Shown: positions 8,575 through 17,848, counted from the first letter of the stretch. The stretch: 64,000 nt of DNA from Solirubrobacteraceae bacterium (GCA_031177685.1 JAPSGI010000003.1:155981-219980), one strand, 5' to 3'. Made by a program: numbers and translations. The notes: generated by a model not told the origin, from the letters alone.

Positions 8575-9303
8575 GTGAGATCGCTCGCCGCCGCCTACGC
8601 CGTGTTCGTCGCGCTGGCCATGCCGGCGATCCTGTGGGCGTCCGAGGACGCGCCGCCCGCGCCCACCACCACCCCGGCGCCCGCGGCCACGACGCCGGCG
8701 CCCGCGACGACGCCGGCGCCGCCAGCGCCGACCACGCCGGCGGAGCCCGCTCCGGCCCCCTCCGAGCCGGCCGCGGCGCAAGCCTCGTCGACGCCGACCT
8801 CCAAGCGCGTGGCGGACGAGCCGCGCGAGGTGGAGGCCGACGTCGCGCGTCCGAAGCCGGTCGCGCGCGCGGCGGCGTCCGGCGGCGTCACCATCGAGGA
8901 CTTCGCCTTCGCGCCGCGCACGATCACCATCGACGCGGGCGACACCGTCACGTGGACCAACCGCGACGACGTCGTCCACACCGCCACGGCCGACGACGGC
9001 TCCTTCGACACCGGCGACATCGCGCGCGGTCAGAGCCGGTCCGAGACCTTCGACGATCCCGGCACGTACCCGTATCACTGCACTCCGCACCCCGAGATGA
9101 CGGCGACCGTCGTCGTGCGCGGCGCGTCCGGCGGCGACTCGTCCGGGGACGAGCCGGCCGCGACGCCGTCCGGCTCGTCGGGCTCCTCGGGTTCGTCGGG
9201 GTCCACGCTGCCCGCGACGGGGCTGCAGGTCGGCCTCGTGGTGCTGGGCGGCGTGCTGCTCCTGGCCGGCGGCGCGCTGCTGCGCCGCCGTCTGGAGGAC
9301 TAG
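8575..9303 (+). CDS. Cell-wall-anchored cupredoxin-like protein with LPXTG signal
   Basis: The 242-residue exported protein has a signal peptide (about 1-23), a Pro/Ala/Thr linker (24-100), one plastocyanin-like domain (103-182), a Ser/Gly spacer (184-210) and a sorting signal LPATG (212-216) followed by a hydrophobic helix and RRRLED. The copper-site residues are visible: His135 in VVHTA, then Cys169, His172 and Met175 in YHCTPHPEM. It probably carries electrons or copper at the cell wall after sortase attachment. The GTG at 8575 is the only start that yields the signal. Confidence 0.85.
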   Translation: MRSLAAAYAVFVALAMPAILWASEDAPPAPTTTPAPAATTPAPATTPAPPAPTTPAEPAPAPSEPAAAQASSTPTSKRVADEPREVEADVARPKPVARAAASGGVTIEDFAFAPRTITIDAGDTVTWTNRDDVVHTATADDGSFDTGDIARGQSRSETFDDPGTYPYHCTPHPEMTATVVVRGASGGDSSGDEPAATPSGSSGSSGSSGSTLPATGLQVGLVVLGGVLLLAGGALLRRRLED

Positions 9304-10349
9304 CCCCAGCGAAAGCCGGTCGGGCTGGGCGCCGGCGCGAGCGGGCTGCCCGGGAGGTCCAGCGGCGGCTCGGGCATGTTGTAGCCGCTCGGAGCCACGT
9401 CGTTGGGCGTGTCCGGATGGAAGAGCGAGGCCAGGTACTGGATCTGCCCGCGGCCCGGGCCGAGCTCGCCCTGGCCGCCCCCGTAGATGCCCACGCCGCG
9501 CTCGGCGCACCAGTCGTAGACCGCCAGCAGGCGCTCCAGCGTCCCGAAACGCGAGGGCTTGCTGTTGATCGTGCGCGGGGGGAACGGGAGCGCCTCGACG
9601 TCGGCCACGGAGTGCAGTGGCGCGTCCCACGTGATGCGGTCGCGGTAGGGCTCCAGCACGGCGGCGGCGTCGGGCTCGGAGAGGTCCGGGTCCTCCAGCC
9701 AGGCGTCCGGGAAGCGCTGGGCGCAGCGCTCGTAGAGCCAGGGATCGGTGCGCACCTCGACGACCGTGCCCTTGTAGAAGCCCTTGAGGTCGAGCGTGTC
9801 CACGCAGTCCATCTCGGACAGGTCGTCGATGAGCTCGGCCGTCCAGTTGTTCTCGGGGTCCAGCTTGAAGCGCAGGCCGGAGTCGATCGCGCGGCGCCGG
9901 CGCACCGGGTCCAGCGTCGGCGGGTCGCCGAGCCGGGTGGAGGCGACGAAGCGAACGGGTTGCGGCTCGCGCCCCAGGACCGCATGCAGCGGCTCGCCGG
10001 CCTGACGCAGCGCCAGGTCCAGCGCGGCGCTCTCGAACGCCCAGCGGCGGTAGTCACGCGAGGCCTCGCGGTCCGGCGGGCGCGGGAACAGCTCGAGCTC
10101 GTCCAGGCGCCGGGACAGCGTGCGCAGCGTGTGGTCCCCGGCGAGGTCGAGCGCGGGTCCGAACTGGTGGAGCACGTCGTGGTGGTCGACCTCGTAGATG
10201 ACGTCCTCGCCGGCGCCCTCCTCGCCGCCGCCCTGCAGCGTCACGATCGTCGTGACGCGGGTGAACTGCCCCAGTGAGGACTCCAGCCGCGACAGGGCGT
10301 AGCCCTCGATCTCGACGGGCAGGTCCGCGATCAGGTCGTACGTCGCCAC
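9300..10349 (-). CDS. Enolase-superfamily enzyme (muconate lactonizing/mandelate racemase-like)
   Basis: From GTG 10349 the protein has 349 residues and the barrel layout of the MLE-type enolase superfamily. Candidate active-site residues in order are Lys162 (RFKLD), Asp187 (DLKG), Glu219 (WLEDP), Asp242 (WDAPLHS) and Lys264 (NSKPSR), which match the Lys / Asp-Glu-Asp metal ligands / Lys pattern. The N-terminal capping domain spans about 1-130. Substrate cannot be told from sequence; o-succinylbenzoate synthase, dipeptide epimerase and sugar-acid dehydratases are all in the superfamily. The open frame extends far upstream, but the GTG start fits the domain boundary. Confidence 0.7.
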   Translation of the reverse strand: MATYDLIADLPVEIEGYALSRLESSLGQFTRVTTIVTLQGGGEEGAGEDVIYEVDHHDVLHQFGPALDLAGDHTLRTLSRRLDELELFPRPPDREASRDYRRWAFESAALDLALRQAGEPLHAVLGREPQPVRFVASTRLGDPPTLDPVRRRRAIDSGLRFKLDPENNWTAELIDDLSEMDCVDTLDLKGFYKGTVVEVRTDPWLYERCAQRFPDAWLEDPDLSEPDAAAVLEPYRDRITWDAPLHSVADVEALPFPPRTINSKPSRFGTLERLLAVYDWCAERGVGIYGGGQGELGPGRGQIQYLASLFHPDTPNDVAPSGYNMPEPPLDLPGSPLAPAPSPTGFRWG

Positions 10350-10360
10350 GGCGGCGGAGC

Positions 10361-11134
10361 CTACCCACCGGGGACCGCGAGCTCGGCGACGAGGGCGGAG
10401 TGATCGCTCAGGCCGTCGCGCCGCCAGGCGTGGACGTACTCGCAAAAGCGCGGCTCGACGCCCGGCGAGACGAGCACGTGGTCCAGGCGCCAGCCGCCGC
10501 CGTGCGGCCACGCCCAGGACACGTCGCGCGGCTCGTAGCCGTGCAGGGCGCGGAAGGCGTCGCGCCAGCCGTGCTCGGCCAGCCCCCGGACCAGCGCCAG
10601 CTCGGCGCGGTCCCAGCGCTCGCCCCGCTCGGGTCGCAGGCGCCCGCGGCTGTCGCGCGCGAACGTCATGACCTCGCCGGTCAAAGATTCGCGCCGCGGT
10701 GTGTTGAGGTCCCCGCACAGCACGCGCGGAACCGAACCGGGCCGCGCCAGCGCGGCGTGGACCGCCTCGTGCGTGCGGACCTTGGCGAGGTCCGGCGCCG
10801 GCGAGATCGGCGAGTGCAGGTTCCACACCTCCACGCCGCCGACCCGCGCCGCCAGCAGGCGCTCGGGCCACGGGACGGCGGCGCCCGCGAGCGGCTCGAG
10901 CCCGCCGCGCGCGGCGACCAGGACCCCCAGCCGGCGCCGACCCTGGGGCCGCGGCCCCCCGCCCGTCGTCGCCACCGCGTACCCGGCCGCCTCCAGGTCC
11001 GCCACCCAGCCGCCGGCCGTGGTCGGCGTCACCTCCTGCAGGGCGACCACGTCGGCGCCCGCGCCCAGCAGCGCCTCCGCCTGCTCGCCGCGGCGCTTCA
11101 CGCGCCCGGCCACGTTCCACGTCAACAGTCGCAT
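10361..11134 (-). CDS. Endonuclease/exonuclease/phosphatase (EEP) family protein
   Basis: The 257-residue protein starts MRLLTWNVAGR, the standard EEP opening with metal-site Asn7. Further motifs are LQEVT (Glu34), NLHSPIS, GDLNTPR (catalytic Asp and Asn) and the terminal LSDHSAL with the conserved Asp-His. This set is typical of Mg-dependent nucleases or phosphoesterases such as exonuclease III-like proteins. The true substrate (DNA, phospholipid, inositol phosphate) is open. It ends 12 bp before the enolase-like gene, in the same direction, and is divergent from fdhD. Confidence 0.82.
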   Translation of the reverse strand: MRLLTWNVAGRVKRRGEQAEALLGAGADVVALQEVTPTTAGGWVADLEAAGYAVATTGGGPRPQGRRRLGVLVAARGGLEPLAGAAVPWPERLLAARVGGVEVWNLHSPISPAPDLAKVRTHEAVHAALARPGSVPRVLCGDLNTPRRESLTGEVMTFARDSRGRLRPERGERWDRAELALVRGLAEHGWRDAFRALHGYEPRDVSWAWPHGGGWRLDHVLVSPGVEPRFCEYVHAWRRDGLSDHSALVAELAVPGG

Positions 11135-11153
11135 GGCGCCTATCGTTCCCCAC

Positions 11154-11903
11154 GTGAGGGTGATGGGGATGCACGCGCGCGTGCAGCGCGACGGCGAGCT
11201 CGACGACGTCGCGGTCGAGGAGCCGCTGGAGATCCGCGTGGACAGCGAGCCGCTCGCCGTGACGATGCGCACGCCCGGGCACGACGAGGAGCTGGCGGCC
11301 GGGTTCCTGTACGGGGAGGGCCTGGTGGGCGCCGCGCCGGCCTTCCATCCGTGCCTGGACGCCAACGCCGTCGACGTCGCCGGCCCGCTGGCCCGCGATC
11401 CGGGCACGCGCCGCTTCTACACGACGTCGTCGTGCGGAGTGTGCGGCAAGGGGGCGCTGGAGGAGGTCGCCGTGCACGCGCCGGCGCTGCCGGACGGGCC
11501 GCGCGTGCCACGGGCGCTGCTGGCCGCGCTGCCCGACCGCCTGCACCAGCCGGGGTTCGTCCGCACCGGGGGGCTGCACGCGACCGGCCTGTTCGACGCG
11601 GGGGGCGAGCTCGTCCACGCGCGTGAGGACGTCGGTCGCCACAACGCGATGGACAAGGTCGTGGGTCGCGCGCTGCTCGACGGCGCGCCGCCGCTGCACG
11701 ACCGCGTGCTGTGCGTGAGCGGCCGGCTCTCCTTCGAGCTGGTCCAGAAGGCGGCCGTGGCGGGGGCGCCGATCCTCGTCGGCGTGGGCGCGCCGACCTC
11801 GCTGGCCGTCTCGCTGGCCGCCGAGCGCGGGCTCACCCTCTGCGGGTTCGCCCGCGGCGGGCGGCTCAACGTCTACACGGTCCCCGAGCGGGTCGCCGCG
11901 TAG
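11154..11903 (+). CDS. fdhD: FdhD, sulfur-transfer protein for formate dehydrogenase
   Basis: FdhD passes sulfur from the IscS cysteine desulfurase to the molybdenum cofactor and is required for formate dehydrogenase activity. The protein shows the family blocks EEPLEIRV, RTPGHDEELAAGFLYGEGL, the conserved Cys pair SSCGVCGK (Cys94 and Cys97 from the GTG), VREDVGRHNA-like AREDVGRHNAMDKVVG, and CVSGRLSFELVQKA. The start is uncertain among GTG 11154, ATG 11163 and an in-frame ATG at 11133 that would overlap the divergent nuclease. No formate dehydrogenase lies in the window. Confidence 0.9.
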   Translation: MRVMGMHARVQRDGELDDVAVEEPLEIRVDSEPLAVTMRTPGHDEELAAGFLYGEGLVGAAPAFHPCLDANAVDVAGPLARDPGTRRFYTTSSCGVCGKGALEEVAVHAPALPDGPRVPRALLAALPDRLHQPGFVRTGGLHATGLFDAGGELVHAREDVGRHNAMDKVVGRALLDGAPPLHDRVLCVSGRLSFELVQKAAVAGAPILVGVGAPTSLAVSLAAERGLTLCGFARGGRLNVYTVPERVAA

Positions 11904-11907
11904 CCTC

Positions 11908-12489
11908 TCAGTGGCTGTCGATGACCTGGTCGATCAGCCCGTAGTCGGCGGCCTCGTGGGCCTTGAAGAAGCGGTCGCGCTCCATGTCGGTGTGGACCTG
12001 CTCGACGGGCTGCCCGGTGTGCAGGGCGAAGATCTTGTCGATGCGCCCGCGCATGTCGATGATCTCGCGCGCATGGATGTCGATGTCGGTGGCCTGGCCC
12101 TCGAAGCCGGCCGACGGCTGGTGGATGAGCATCCGGGAATTGGGGAGGGCCAGGCGCTTGCCCTTGGCCCCGCCGGTCAGCAGCAGCGCGCCCATCGACA
12201 TGGCGATCCCGAAGCAGATCGTCTGCACGTCGGGCTTGATGAACTGCATCGTGTCGTAGATCGCCAGTCCCGAGTACACGTCGCCGCCGGGCGAGTTGAT
12301 GTAGACGGAGATGTCCTTGTCCGGGTCGTCGGACTCCAGGTGCAGGAGCTGGGCCACCACGAGGTTGCCGACCTGGTCGTCGATCGGCGAGCCGATGAAG
12401 ACGATCCGCTCGGAGAGCAGGCGCGAGTAGATGTCGTACTCGCGCTCGCCGCGGGAGTCCTGCTGGACGACGGACGGGATGAGAGGCAC
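11908..12489 (-). CDS. clpP: ATP-dependent Clp protease proteolytic subunit
   Basis: The 193-residue serine protease subunit forms the tetradecameric Clp barrel with an AAA+ unfoldase. The catalytic triad is visible: Ser98 in GIAMSMGA, His123 in LIHQPSAG and Asp172 in [25 protein letters not shown] is the oligomer/handle region. GTG 12489 gives the expected N-terminus; a longer open frame upstream is a shadow of the ABC gene. The residue before the catalytic Ser is Met rather than the commoner Ala or Cys. ClpX and tig are not adjacent, so this may be one of several ClpP paralogues, as is usual in Actinobacteria. Confidence 0.95.
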   Translation of the reverse strand: MPLIPSVVQQDSRGEREYDIYSRLLSERIVFIGSPIDDQVGNLVVAQLLHLESDDPDKDISVYINSPGGDVYSGLAIYDTMQFIKPDVQTICFGIAMSMGALLLTGGAKGKRLALPNSRMLIHQPSAGFEGQATDIDIHAREIIDMRGRIDKIFALHTGQPVEQVHTDMERDRFFKAHEAADYGLIDQVIDSH

Positions 12490-12510
12490 CGCCCGGCAAT
12501 ATAGAGCGCG

Positions 12511-13239
12511 ATGGATGCTGCCCCCGCCCTCGAGCTCCGCGCCCTGACCAAGCGCTACGACGACGGGCTGCTGGCGCTGGACCGGTTCGACCTCGTGCTG
12601 CCCGACGGCGAGTTCTTCGGGCTGCTGGGACCCAACGGGGCGGGGAAGACCACGCTGATCAGCGCCGTGTGCAACCTGATCCGCATCACTGCGGGCGACG
12701 TGCGGGTCTTCGGCCGCGACCACCGGACGCTGGAGGCCCGGCGCCTGATCGGCCTGGCCGAGCAGGATGTCAACCTCGACCGCTTCCTCGACGTGGAGGA
12801 GACGCTGCTCTACCACGGCGGCTACTACGGCATGTCCCGGGCGCACGCCCGCCGGCGCGCCGGCGAGATGATGGACGTCTTCGACCTGCGGGCCAAGGCG
12901 GGGGTGCGGGCGCCCAAGCTCAGCGGCGGGATGCGCCGCCGGCTCCTGCTGGCGCGGGCGCTGATGCACGAGCCGCGGCTGGTGATCCTCGACGAGCCGA
13001 CCGCCGGCGTGGACTTCGAGCTGCGCCTGGAGCTGTGGCGCTACATCCGCCGGCTGCACGGCGCCGGGACGACGATCCTGCTGACCACGCACTACCTCGA
13101 GGAGGCCGAGGAGCTGTGCGAGGACATCGCGCTGATCCGCGGCGGGCGGCTGATCGCGCGCGACACCGCCGCAGGGCTGCGCGCCACCTACGGCGCGGAC
13201 TCGCTGGCCGACGTCTATGTGAAGGCGATGGCCTCGTGA
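12511..13239 (+). CDS. ABC-2 type transporter, ATP-binding protein
   Basis: This is a 242-residue ATPase with Walker [10 protein letters not shown] (about 40-48), Q-loop region GLAEQDVN, signature LSGGM (137-141), Walker B LVILDEPT (157-164) and the H-loop [11 protein letters not shown]. The EAEEL ending is typical of DrrA/NodI-type exporters. Its stop overlaps the GTG of the permease gene by 4 bp, giving a two-gene export system. The substrate is unknown; drug, polysaccharide or lipid export are the usual roles of the group. Confidence 0.93.
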   Translation: MDAAPALELRALTKRYDDGLLALDRFDLVLPDGEFFGLLGPNGAGKTTLISAVCNLIRITAGDVRVFGRDHRTLEARRLIGLAEQDVNLDRFLDVEETLLYHGGYYGMSRAHARRRAGEMMDVFDLRAKAGVRAPKLSGGMRRRLLLARALMHEPRLVILDEPTAGVDFELRLELWRYIRRLHGAGTTILLTTHYLEEAEELCEDIALIRGGRLIARDTAAGLRATYGADSLADVYVKAMAS

Positions 13240-13994
13240 GCCGGGGCCTGATGTGGCTGTCGGCGCGCGAGGTCCTGCGCGTCACGAAGCTGTGGACGCA
13301 GACGATCGCCGCGCCGGTGATCTCATCGTTTCTGTTCATCGTGGTGTTCGGGCTGGCCGTCGGGGACCGCATCGACGCGATCGAAGGCGTCGACTACGAG
13401 ACTTTCATCGTTCCCGGGCTGATCACGATGGCGATGGTCCAGGCCGCCTACTCCAACAACTCCTCCTCGGTGTTCCAGGCGCGCTTCGACCGCTACCTGC
13501 ACGACGTGCTGGCGGCGCCCATGCGGACTTGGGAGGTCAACCTGGGACTGTCGGTCGGCGGGGCCGTGCGCGCGCTGCTGATCGCGCTGGCGCTGGCGCT
13601 GCTCGCGCTGCCCGTGGCAGACGTGCCGGTGGAGAACCCGCTGGTCCTCCTGGCGGCCGTCGGCCTGGCCCTCGTCCTGTTCTGCTCGCTGGGCGTGATC
13701 GTGGGCATCTACGCCGAGACGTTCGACCACCACACGTTCGTCAACAACATCGTGATCCTGCCGCTGACCTTCCTGGGCGGCGTCTTCTACTCGGTGGACC
13801 GCCTGCCCTCGCCGTGGCAGGAGATCTCGCACGCGAACCCGATCTTCTACCTCGTCAACGCGGTCCGCTACGGGTTCCTGGGGTCCGCGGACGTGAGCGT
13901 CGCGCTCTCGCTGGGCGTGACCGCGGCGCTGGCGGCGGCGGCCGTGGCGTGGAGCTCCTGGCTGTTCGCGACCGGCAAGCGGCTCAAGGCCTAG
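13236..13994 (+). CDS. ABC-2 type transporter, permease
   Basis: From GTG 13236 the protein has 252 residues with six hydrophobic segments and the ABC-2 membrane core. [13 protein letters not shown] follows the first helix, [17 protein letters not shown] and [14 protein letters not shown] form the conserved coupling region, and [17 protein letters not shown] with [16 protein letters not shown] make up the typical NodJ/DrrB-like C-terminal pattern. It is coupled to the ATPase by a GTGA overlap and acts with it as an exporter. Confidence 0.92.
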   Translation: MSRGLMWLSAREVLRVTKLWTQTIAAPVISSFLFIVVFGLAVGDRIDAIEGVDYETFIVPGLITMAMVQAAYSNNSSSVFQARFDRYLHDVLAAPMRTWEVNLGLSVGGAVRALLIALALALLALPVADVPVENPLVLLAAVGLALVLFCSLGVIVGIYAETFDHHTFVNNIVILPLTFLGGVFYSVDRLPSPWQEISHANPIFYLVNAVRYGFLGSADVSVALSLGVTAALAAAAVAWSSWLFATGKRLKA

Positions 13995-14010
13995 TTACCC
14001 TCGGCCTGCC

Positions 14011-14571
14011 GTGTTCCCGCTGAACGTCCCCAACCTCCTCACGGTCCTGCGCATGCTGCTGGTCCCGGTGCTCGTCGTCGCGCTGCTCGACGAGACGCCC
14101 AACGGCGATCTGCTGGCGGCCGTCGTGTTCGCGGTGGCGTCCCTGACGGACGCCATCGACGGCTACCTCGCGCGCTCGCGCCAGTGGGTGACGACCTTCG
14201 GCAAGCTGATGGACCCGGTCGCCGACAAGCTGCTGATCATCGGGGCGCTGCTGGCCCTCGTGTCGCTCAACCGGCTGGCCGCCTGGGTGGCGATGGTGAT
14301 CATCGCGCGCGAGTTCGCGGTCACGGCGCTGCGCGCGGCCGCCGGCGCGCAGGGGCTGGTGATCCCCGCGGGCGCCTTCGGCAAGGTCAAGACGATCATG
14401 CAGGTGGGGATGGTCTTCGCGCTGATCGTGACGGGCGGCGGCGGCGCCTGGCTCGACGCCCTCGTCTACGCCACGGTCGCCGTCACCGTCGCCTCGGGCG
14501 TCGACTACGCCTTCGGCATCCGCCGCCAGCTCAACGCGGCGCGCCGGCGGACCGCGGCGCCGGCGCCCTAG
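14011..14571 (+). CDS. pgsA: CDP-diacylglycerol--glycerol-3-phosphate 3-phosphatidyltransferase
   Basis: PgsA makes phosphatidylglycerol phosphate at the membrane. The 186-residue protein has the CDP-alcohol phosphotransferase signature: DAIDGYLAR near residue 50, then FGKLMDPVADKLL, with the four Asp of the D(x)2DG(x)2AR(x)8G(x)3D(x)3D pattern in place. It is followed by hydrophobic helices. Other CDP-alcohol transferases (phosphatidylinositol or cardiolipin synthases) share the motif, but the N-terminus NVPNLLTVLRMLLVPV is that of PgsA. It converges on folE2 with a 4 bp overlap. Confidence 0.9.
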   Translation: MFPLNVPNLLTVLRMLLVPVLVVALLDETPNGDLLAAVVFAVASLTDAIDGYLARSRQWVTTFGKLMDPVADKLLIIGALLALVSLNRLAAWVAMVIIAREFAVTALRAAAGAQGLVIPAGAFGKVKTIMQVGMVFALIVTGGGGAWLDALVYATVAVTVASGVDYAFGIRRQLNAARRRTAAPAP

Positions 14572-15569
14572 ATCGACTCGTCGAGCCAGCCGCGCAGCGT
14601 GGTGTGCCGCGTGGCCCGCTCTCCGCTGGTCAGCTCGCGGCGGACCTCGCCGAGCGTGCCGTAGCGCTCGGCGACGACGTTGTGCTGGTGGATCGTCTCG
14701 AGGTTCTCCTGGCGGGCGGAGACGAAGGCCACGTCGGCGAGGTCGGGGTAGCGGGCGACGACGCCGCCGATCATCTCGCGCACGCAGTCCTCCACGAAGC
14801 GCGGCCGGCGGTGCGCCTTCTCCACCACGGCGGCCTCGTCGGAGCGCTTCATCAGCTCGTAGATCTCCGAGCTCATCGAGCCCTCCACGATCGCCAGCAG
14901 GTCGAGCGCGTCGATCTCGTCGTCGCACGCCTCGGTGCAGCCGATCCGCAGGGTCCCGAGCCCGCGCTGGTTGTGGGTCGCCACGGGGACCGCCTCGACG
15001 ATGCGCTCGATCTCCTCGTCCGAGAACCCCTCCTCGACGAGGCGCTCGCGGGCGCCGGCCTCGACCAGACCTTGGGCGCAGGGGCACGCGGTCATGCCCT
15101 GCGCCTGGACGCCGATGACCCGGCGGGTCCCGCGGGCCGAGGCGACGGCGGAGCCCAGCAGCGTGAAGATCTCCTGCGTCTGGATCCCCGAGACGGGCGC
15201 CGGCTTGTACTCGGGGTAGCGCGCGGCGATCGTCACCTCGGCGCGGCGTGCCCCCTGGCGCTCGCGCACCAGCTCGGCCACGTGCTGGGCCAGCGTCTCG
15301 GCCTTGAAGGTGGCCTCGCCGAGGATCACCTCGCCGATCGCGTCGTTGACGACCTCCTCGAAGCGCGACATGTGGGCGCCCTTCTGCTCGGGCCCGAGGT
15401 CGACGAAGCACTCCAGCTCCGCGTAGAAGAGCAACTCGGTCCCGTTCTGGCGGATCCGGATGACCTTCTCGACTCCGGTGACGCCCACGCTGGACAGCGA
15501 GACCTGCACCGCGGGGCGCTGGGACTGGACGTCGGGAGACGCGACGGAGATCGCTTGGGCTTCGCTCAT
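14568..15569 (-). CDS. folE2: GTP cyclohydrolase I type IB (FolE2)
   Basis: The enzyme converts GTP to 7,8-dihydroneopterin triphosphate for folate synthesis (or to the cyclic phosphate, as in archaeal MptA). The 333-residue length and the blocks [27 protein letters not shown] (its parts ELECFVDL and KGAHMSRF), PVSGIQTQE and [10 protein letters not shown] (Cys162, Cys164) identify the family. The conserved Cys replaces the zinc Cys pair of the unrelated-looking type IA fold region. FolE2 is used in place of, or beside, zinc-dependent FolE, often under zinc limitation. No zinc-regulator site was recognised upstream. Confidence 0.9.
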   Translation of the reverse strand: MSEAQAISVASPDVQSQRPAVQVSLSSVGVTGVEKVIRIRQNGTELLFYAELECFVDLGPEQKGAHMSRFEEVVNDAIGEVILGEATFKAETLAQHVAELVRERQGARRAEVTIAARYPEYKPAPVSGIQTQEIFTLLGSAVASARGTRRVIGVQAQGMTACPCAQGLVEAGARERLVEEGFSDEEIERIVEAVPVATHNQRGLGTLRIGCTEACDDEIDALDLLAIVEGSMSSEIYELMKRSDEAAVVEKAHRRPRFVEDCVREMIGGVVARYPDLADVAFVSARQENLETIHQHNVVAERYGTLGEVRRELTSGERATRHTTLRGWLDESI

Positions 15570-15626
15570 CCGCGACCCAGGTTACCGGCCGCCTCCCGGC
15601 GGGTCCCGGGATGCGGATTTCTGTGC

Positions 15627-15632
15627 TATCAC
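15627..15632 (+). promoter_or_regulatory. Candidate -10 element (TGCTATCACT) of the principal sigma factor gene
   Basis: The hexamer TATCAC lies inside TGTGCTATCACT, about 140 bp before the GTG of the sigma gene. The same TGTGCTATC sequence occurs upstream of rpoB. No convincing -35 was seen. Downstream of it the leader contains a short CAG-rich run (about 15700-15711). Confidence 0.4.
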
Positions 15633-15771
15633 TCCGCCGGTCGGCTGGAAGCCTGCGAGCTCAGCCCCCTCGCGACAGAGTCGCGGCGTCGTACAACACA
15701 GCAGCAGCAGCAACGACGGAGGAGGGGTGCCGCGCGCGCGGCGCTCGGTTCGACACAGGAGAACGGGGCTC

Positions 15772-16902
15772 GTGAGTACGAAGCCGGAGGGATTGCTCGC
15801 CGACGAGGCGCCGATCGCGGAGGTCGAGGAATTCCGTGGTCTCATCCAGGAGGGTCAGGAGCGCGGGTTCCTGACGTTCGGCCAGATCGAGGCGTGCCTC
15901 GAGGAGGTCGAGGTCACGAAGGAGCAGCTCGGCGAGCTGCACTCCTATCTCGTGGACCAGGGAATCGACGTCATGGGCCCGGACGGCAAGCCCGTGGCGC
16001 TCGACGCCAAGGACGACGCGCCGGCGCAGCCCGCGGTCGCCGCGCCCAAGAAGCCGGAGATCGACCTCACGGTCGAGCCGTCGCTGGATTCGCTGCGGCT
16101 CTACCTGCGCTCGATCGGGCGGGTGGAGCTGCTCACCGCCGAGCAGGAGGTGGCGCTCGCCAAGCGCATAGAGCGCGGCGACATGCTGGCCAAGCAGCAG
16201 ATGGTCGAGGCCAACCTGCGGCTGGTCGTGTCGATCGCCAAGTCCTACCTGGGGCGTGGCCTCACCTTCCTCGACCTGATCCAGGAAGGCTCGCTGGGCC
16301 TGATCCGCGCGGTGGAGAAGTTCGACTACCGCCGGGGCTACAAGTTCTCTACGTACGCGACGTGGTGGATCCGCCAGGCGGTGACGCGGGCCATCGCCGA
16401 CAAGGGGCGGACCATCCGGATCCCCGTCCACATGGTCGAGAAGCTCAACAAGGTCGTCCATGTCGAGCGCCAGCTCGTGCAGGCGCTGGGGCGCGAGCCG
16501 ACGCCGGAGGAGATCGCCATCGAGCTGGAGTGCAGCGCGCGCGAGGTGCGCGACATCCTGCGCATCGCCCAGCAGCCGGTGTCGCTGGAGAAGCCGATCG
16601 GCGAGGAGGAGGAGTCCGAGCTGGGGGACTTCGTGGAGGACCAGACCGCGGAGTCGCCGTTCGAGCTGGCCTCCGAGAACCTGCGCCGCGAGAACGTCCG
16701 CCGCGCCCTCGCGGCCCTGCCGGCGCGCGAGCGCGAGGTGATCGAGATGCGCTTCGGGCTGTCCGGCGGGCGGCCGCGGACGCTGGAGGAAGTCGGCCGC
16801 GCGTTCAACGTCACGCGCGAGCGCATCCGCCAGATCGAGAACCACACCCTGAAGAAGCTGGAGGCGCTGCCGGAGGCCCAGCGGCTGCGCGACGCGTCGT
16901 GA
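15772..16902 (+). CDS. rpoD: Principal RNA polymerase sigma factor (sigma-70 group 1)
   Basis: The 376-residue protein has a region 1.1-like segment at the N-terminus (about 12-60: [20 protein letters not shown]), then sigma 1.2 ([17 protein letters not shown]), region 2 with [20 protein letters not shown] and [18 protein letters not shown] (the -10 recognising part), region 3 and region 4 with the helix-turn-helix [20 protein letters not shown]. Region 1.1 marks it as the essential housekeeping factor. The GTG at 15772 has AGGAG about 10 bp upstream and begins the region 1.1 block. Its stop overlaps the next gene by 4 bp. Confidence 0.95.
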   Translation: MSTKPEGLLADEAPIAEVEEFRGLIQEGQERGFLTFGQIEACLEEVEVTKEQLGELHSYLVDQGIDVMGPDGKPVALDAKDDAPAQPAVAAPKKPEIDLTVEPSLDSLRLYLRSIGRVELLTAEQEVALAKRIERGDMLAKQQMVEANLRLVVSIAKSYLGRGLTFLDLIQEGSLGLIRAVEKFDYRRGYKFSTYATWWIRQAVTRAIADKGRTIRIPVHMVEKLNKVVHVERQLVQALGREPTPEEIAIELECSAREVRDILRIAQQPVSLEKPIGEEEESELGDFVEDQTAESPFELASENLRRENVRRALAALPAREREVIEMRFGLSGGRPRTLEEVGRAFNVTRERIRQIENHTLKKLEALPEAQRLRDAS

Positions 16903-17294
16903 GCGCCTACACGATCGTCCAGGCCGCGCAGGTCCCCGACGTGCTCGGCGACTACCCCGGCGAGATGCGCTTCTTCGGCGAGCCGCTGGAGTGCGAGCAG
17001 GTGGCCTTCACGTACCGCCGGATGCCCGCGCAGACCGGCAGCAAGGGCGGCTACGGCCACCGCCACCGCACGCAGGAGGAGGTCTACTTCGTGATCGAGG
17101 GAACTCTCCAGTTCAAGCTGGAGGACGAGATCGTCGACGTCGGCCCCCAGACGGCCGTCCGCGTCGCCCCCTCCACCGTCCGCGGGGTCTGGAACGAGGG
17201 CCCGGACGACGCCCACCTCGTGATCTGCTCCGTGAAGGCCGAGGACCTCGCCACCGAGGGCGAGAAGGTCGACGGCTTCTGGCCGGCGGACTGA
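16899..17294 (+). CDS. Cupin-domain protein
   Basis: The 131-residue protein is a single cupin barrel. Cupin motif 1 is [17 protein letters not shown] (about 51-67, with His, His and Glu metal ligands), and motif 2 lies around [15 protein letters not shown], where the usual second-motif His is not obvious. It may be a metal-dependent enzyme or a small-molecule sensor; the substrate is unknown. The GTG start overlaps the sigma factor stop (GTGA), so the gene is translated from the sigma factor mRNA. Confidence 0.75.
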   Translation: MSAYTIVQAAQVPDVLGDYPGEMRFFGEPLECEQVAFTYRRMPAQTGSKGGYGHRHRTQEEVYFVIEGTLQFKLEDEIVDVGPQTAVRVAPSTVRGVWNEGPDDAHLVICSVKAEDLATEGEKVDGFWPAD

Positions 17295-17319
17295 GGCCGC
17301 AACCGACGCAGCCCGGTTC

Positions 17320-17325
17320 TAGAAT
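17320..17325 (+). promoter_or_regulatory. Candidate -10 element TAGAAT of tRNA-Tyr
   Basis: TCTAGAAT lies 17 bp before the mature 5' end of tRNA-Tyr, a suitable spacing for a short 5' leader. No clear -35 was seen. Confidence 0.4.
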
Positions 17326-17341
17326 GGACGGCGTCATCCCC

Positions 17342-17423
17342 GGGGGGATGTCCGAGTGGTTAAAGGAGACGCGCTGTAAACGCGTTGGCACTGCCTACGC
17401 AGGTTCGAATCCTGCTCCCCCCA
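17342..17423 (+). tRNA. tRNA-Tyr (anticodon GTA)
   Basis: This 82-nt class II tRNA folds fully. The acceptor GGGGGGA (17342-17348) pairs with TCCCCCC (17416-17422), and the discriminator is A17423. The anticodon stem ACGCG/CGCGT encloses the loop CTGTAAA, anticodon GTA at 17376-17378. The T arm is GCAGG-TTCGAAT-CCTGC, and a variable arm is present. CCA is not encoded. The 3' third is overlapped antisense by the end of the neighbouring GFA gene. Confidence 0.97.
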
Positions 17424-17829
17424 TCCCATCCCGCGCCTTGGCCTCCGGGAAGCGCGGCAGGCCGTCGTCCGGGATCGGCTCCCAGGCGGCGGCGTAGTTC
17501 GTGAAGGCGCGCCACATCGGGCGCACGCCCGGGTCGCCGTCGAAGGCCGACAGGCGGATGCTCATCTGCGACCCGTCCTCGTTGCGGCTGAACAGGTGCG
17601 CTCCGCAGAAACGGCAGAAGCACTTCTCGAAGCCGCCGTCGGGGTGGCGCCAGCCGGCGACCAGGTCCGCGCCGGCCAGCAGCCGGAACGTCGCGCCGTC
17701 GATCCGGGCCTGGGCCGACGAGGCCGTGCCGGTGCGCCGCTGGCAGCGCGTGCAGTGACAGTAGCCCGCCTCGGTGGGCGGCTCGGTCAGCTCGAATCTG
17801 ACCCCGCCGCAGAGGCAACGACCGGTCAC
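17395..17829 (-). CDS. GFA/CENP-V domain zinc protein
   Basis: The 144-residue protein has the glutathione-dependent formaldehyde-activating (GFA) fold with its zinc cysteines: CLC (Cys5, Cys7), CHCTRC (Cys24, Cys26, Cys29) and CFCRFC (Cys70, Cys72, Cys75). Actinobacterial GFA proteins mostly have unknown reactions, and formaldehyde activation should not be assumed. The natural C-terminus would be near FPEAKA, but no stop occurs there. The frame runs 29 nt into the antisense of tRNA-Tyr, adding GGAGFEPA before TAG at 17395. Confidence 0.8.
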   Translation of the reverse strand: MTGRCLCGGVRFELTEPPTEAGYCHCTRCQRRTGTASSAQARIDGATFRLLAGADLVAGWRHPDGGFEKCFCRFCGAHLFSRNEDGSQMSIRLSAFDGDPGVRPMWRAFTNYAAAWEPIPDDGLPRFPEAKARDGMGGAGFEPA

Positions 17830-17848
17830 GCGATACCCTCCTCCCCGC

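Noticed and set aside
10361..11699. Extension of the nuclease and enolase-like frames upstream into fdhD
   Set aside because: The domain starts (GTG 10349, ATG 11134) fit the families exactly, and the upstream parts are antisense to fdhD.
15696..15715. CAG-rich run upstream of the sigma factor gene as a microsatellite or mobile element trace
   Set aside because: There are only about four CAG units, with no flanking repeats or other support.
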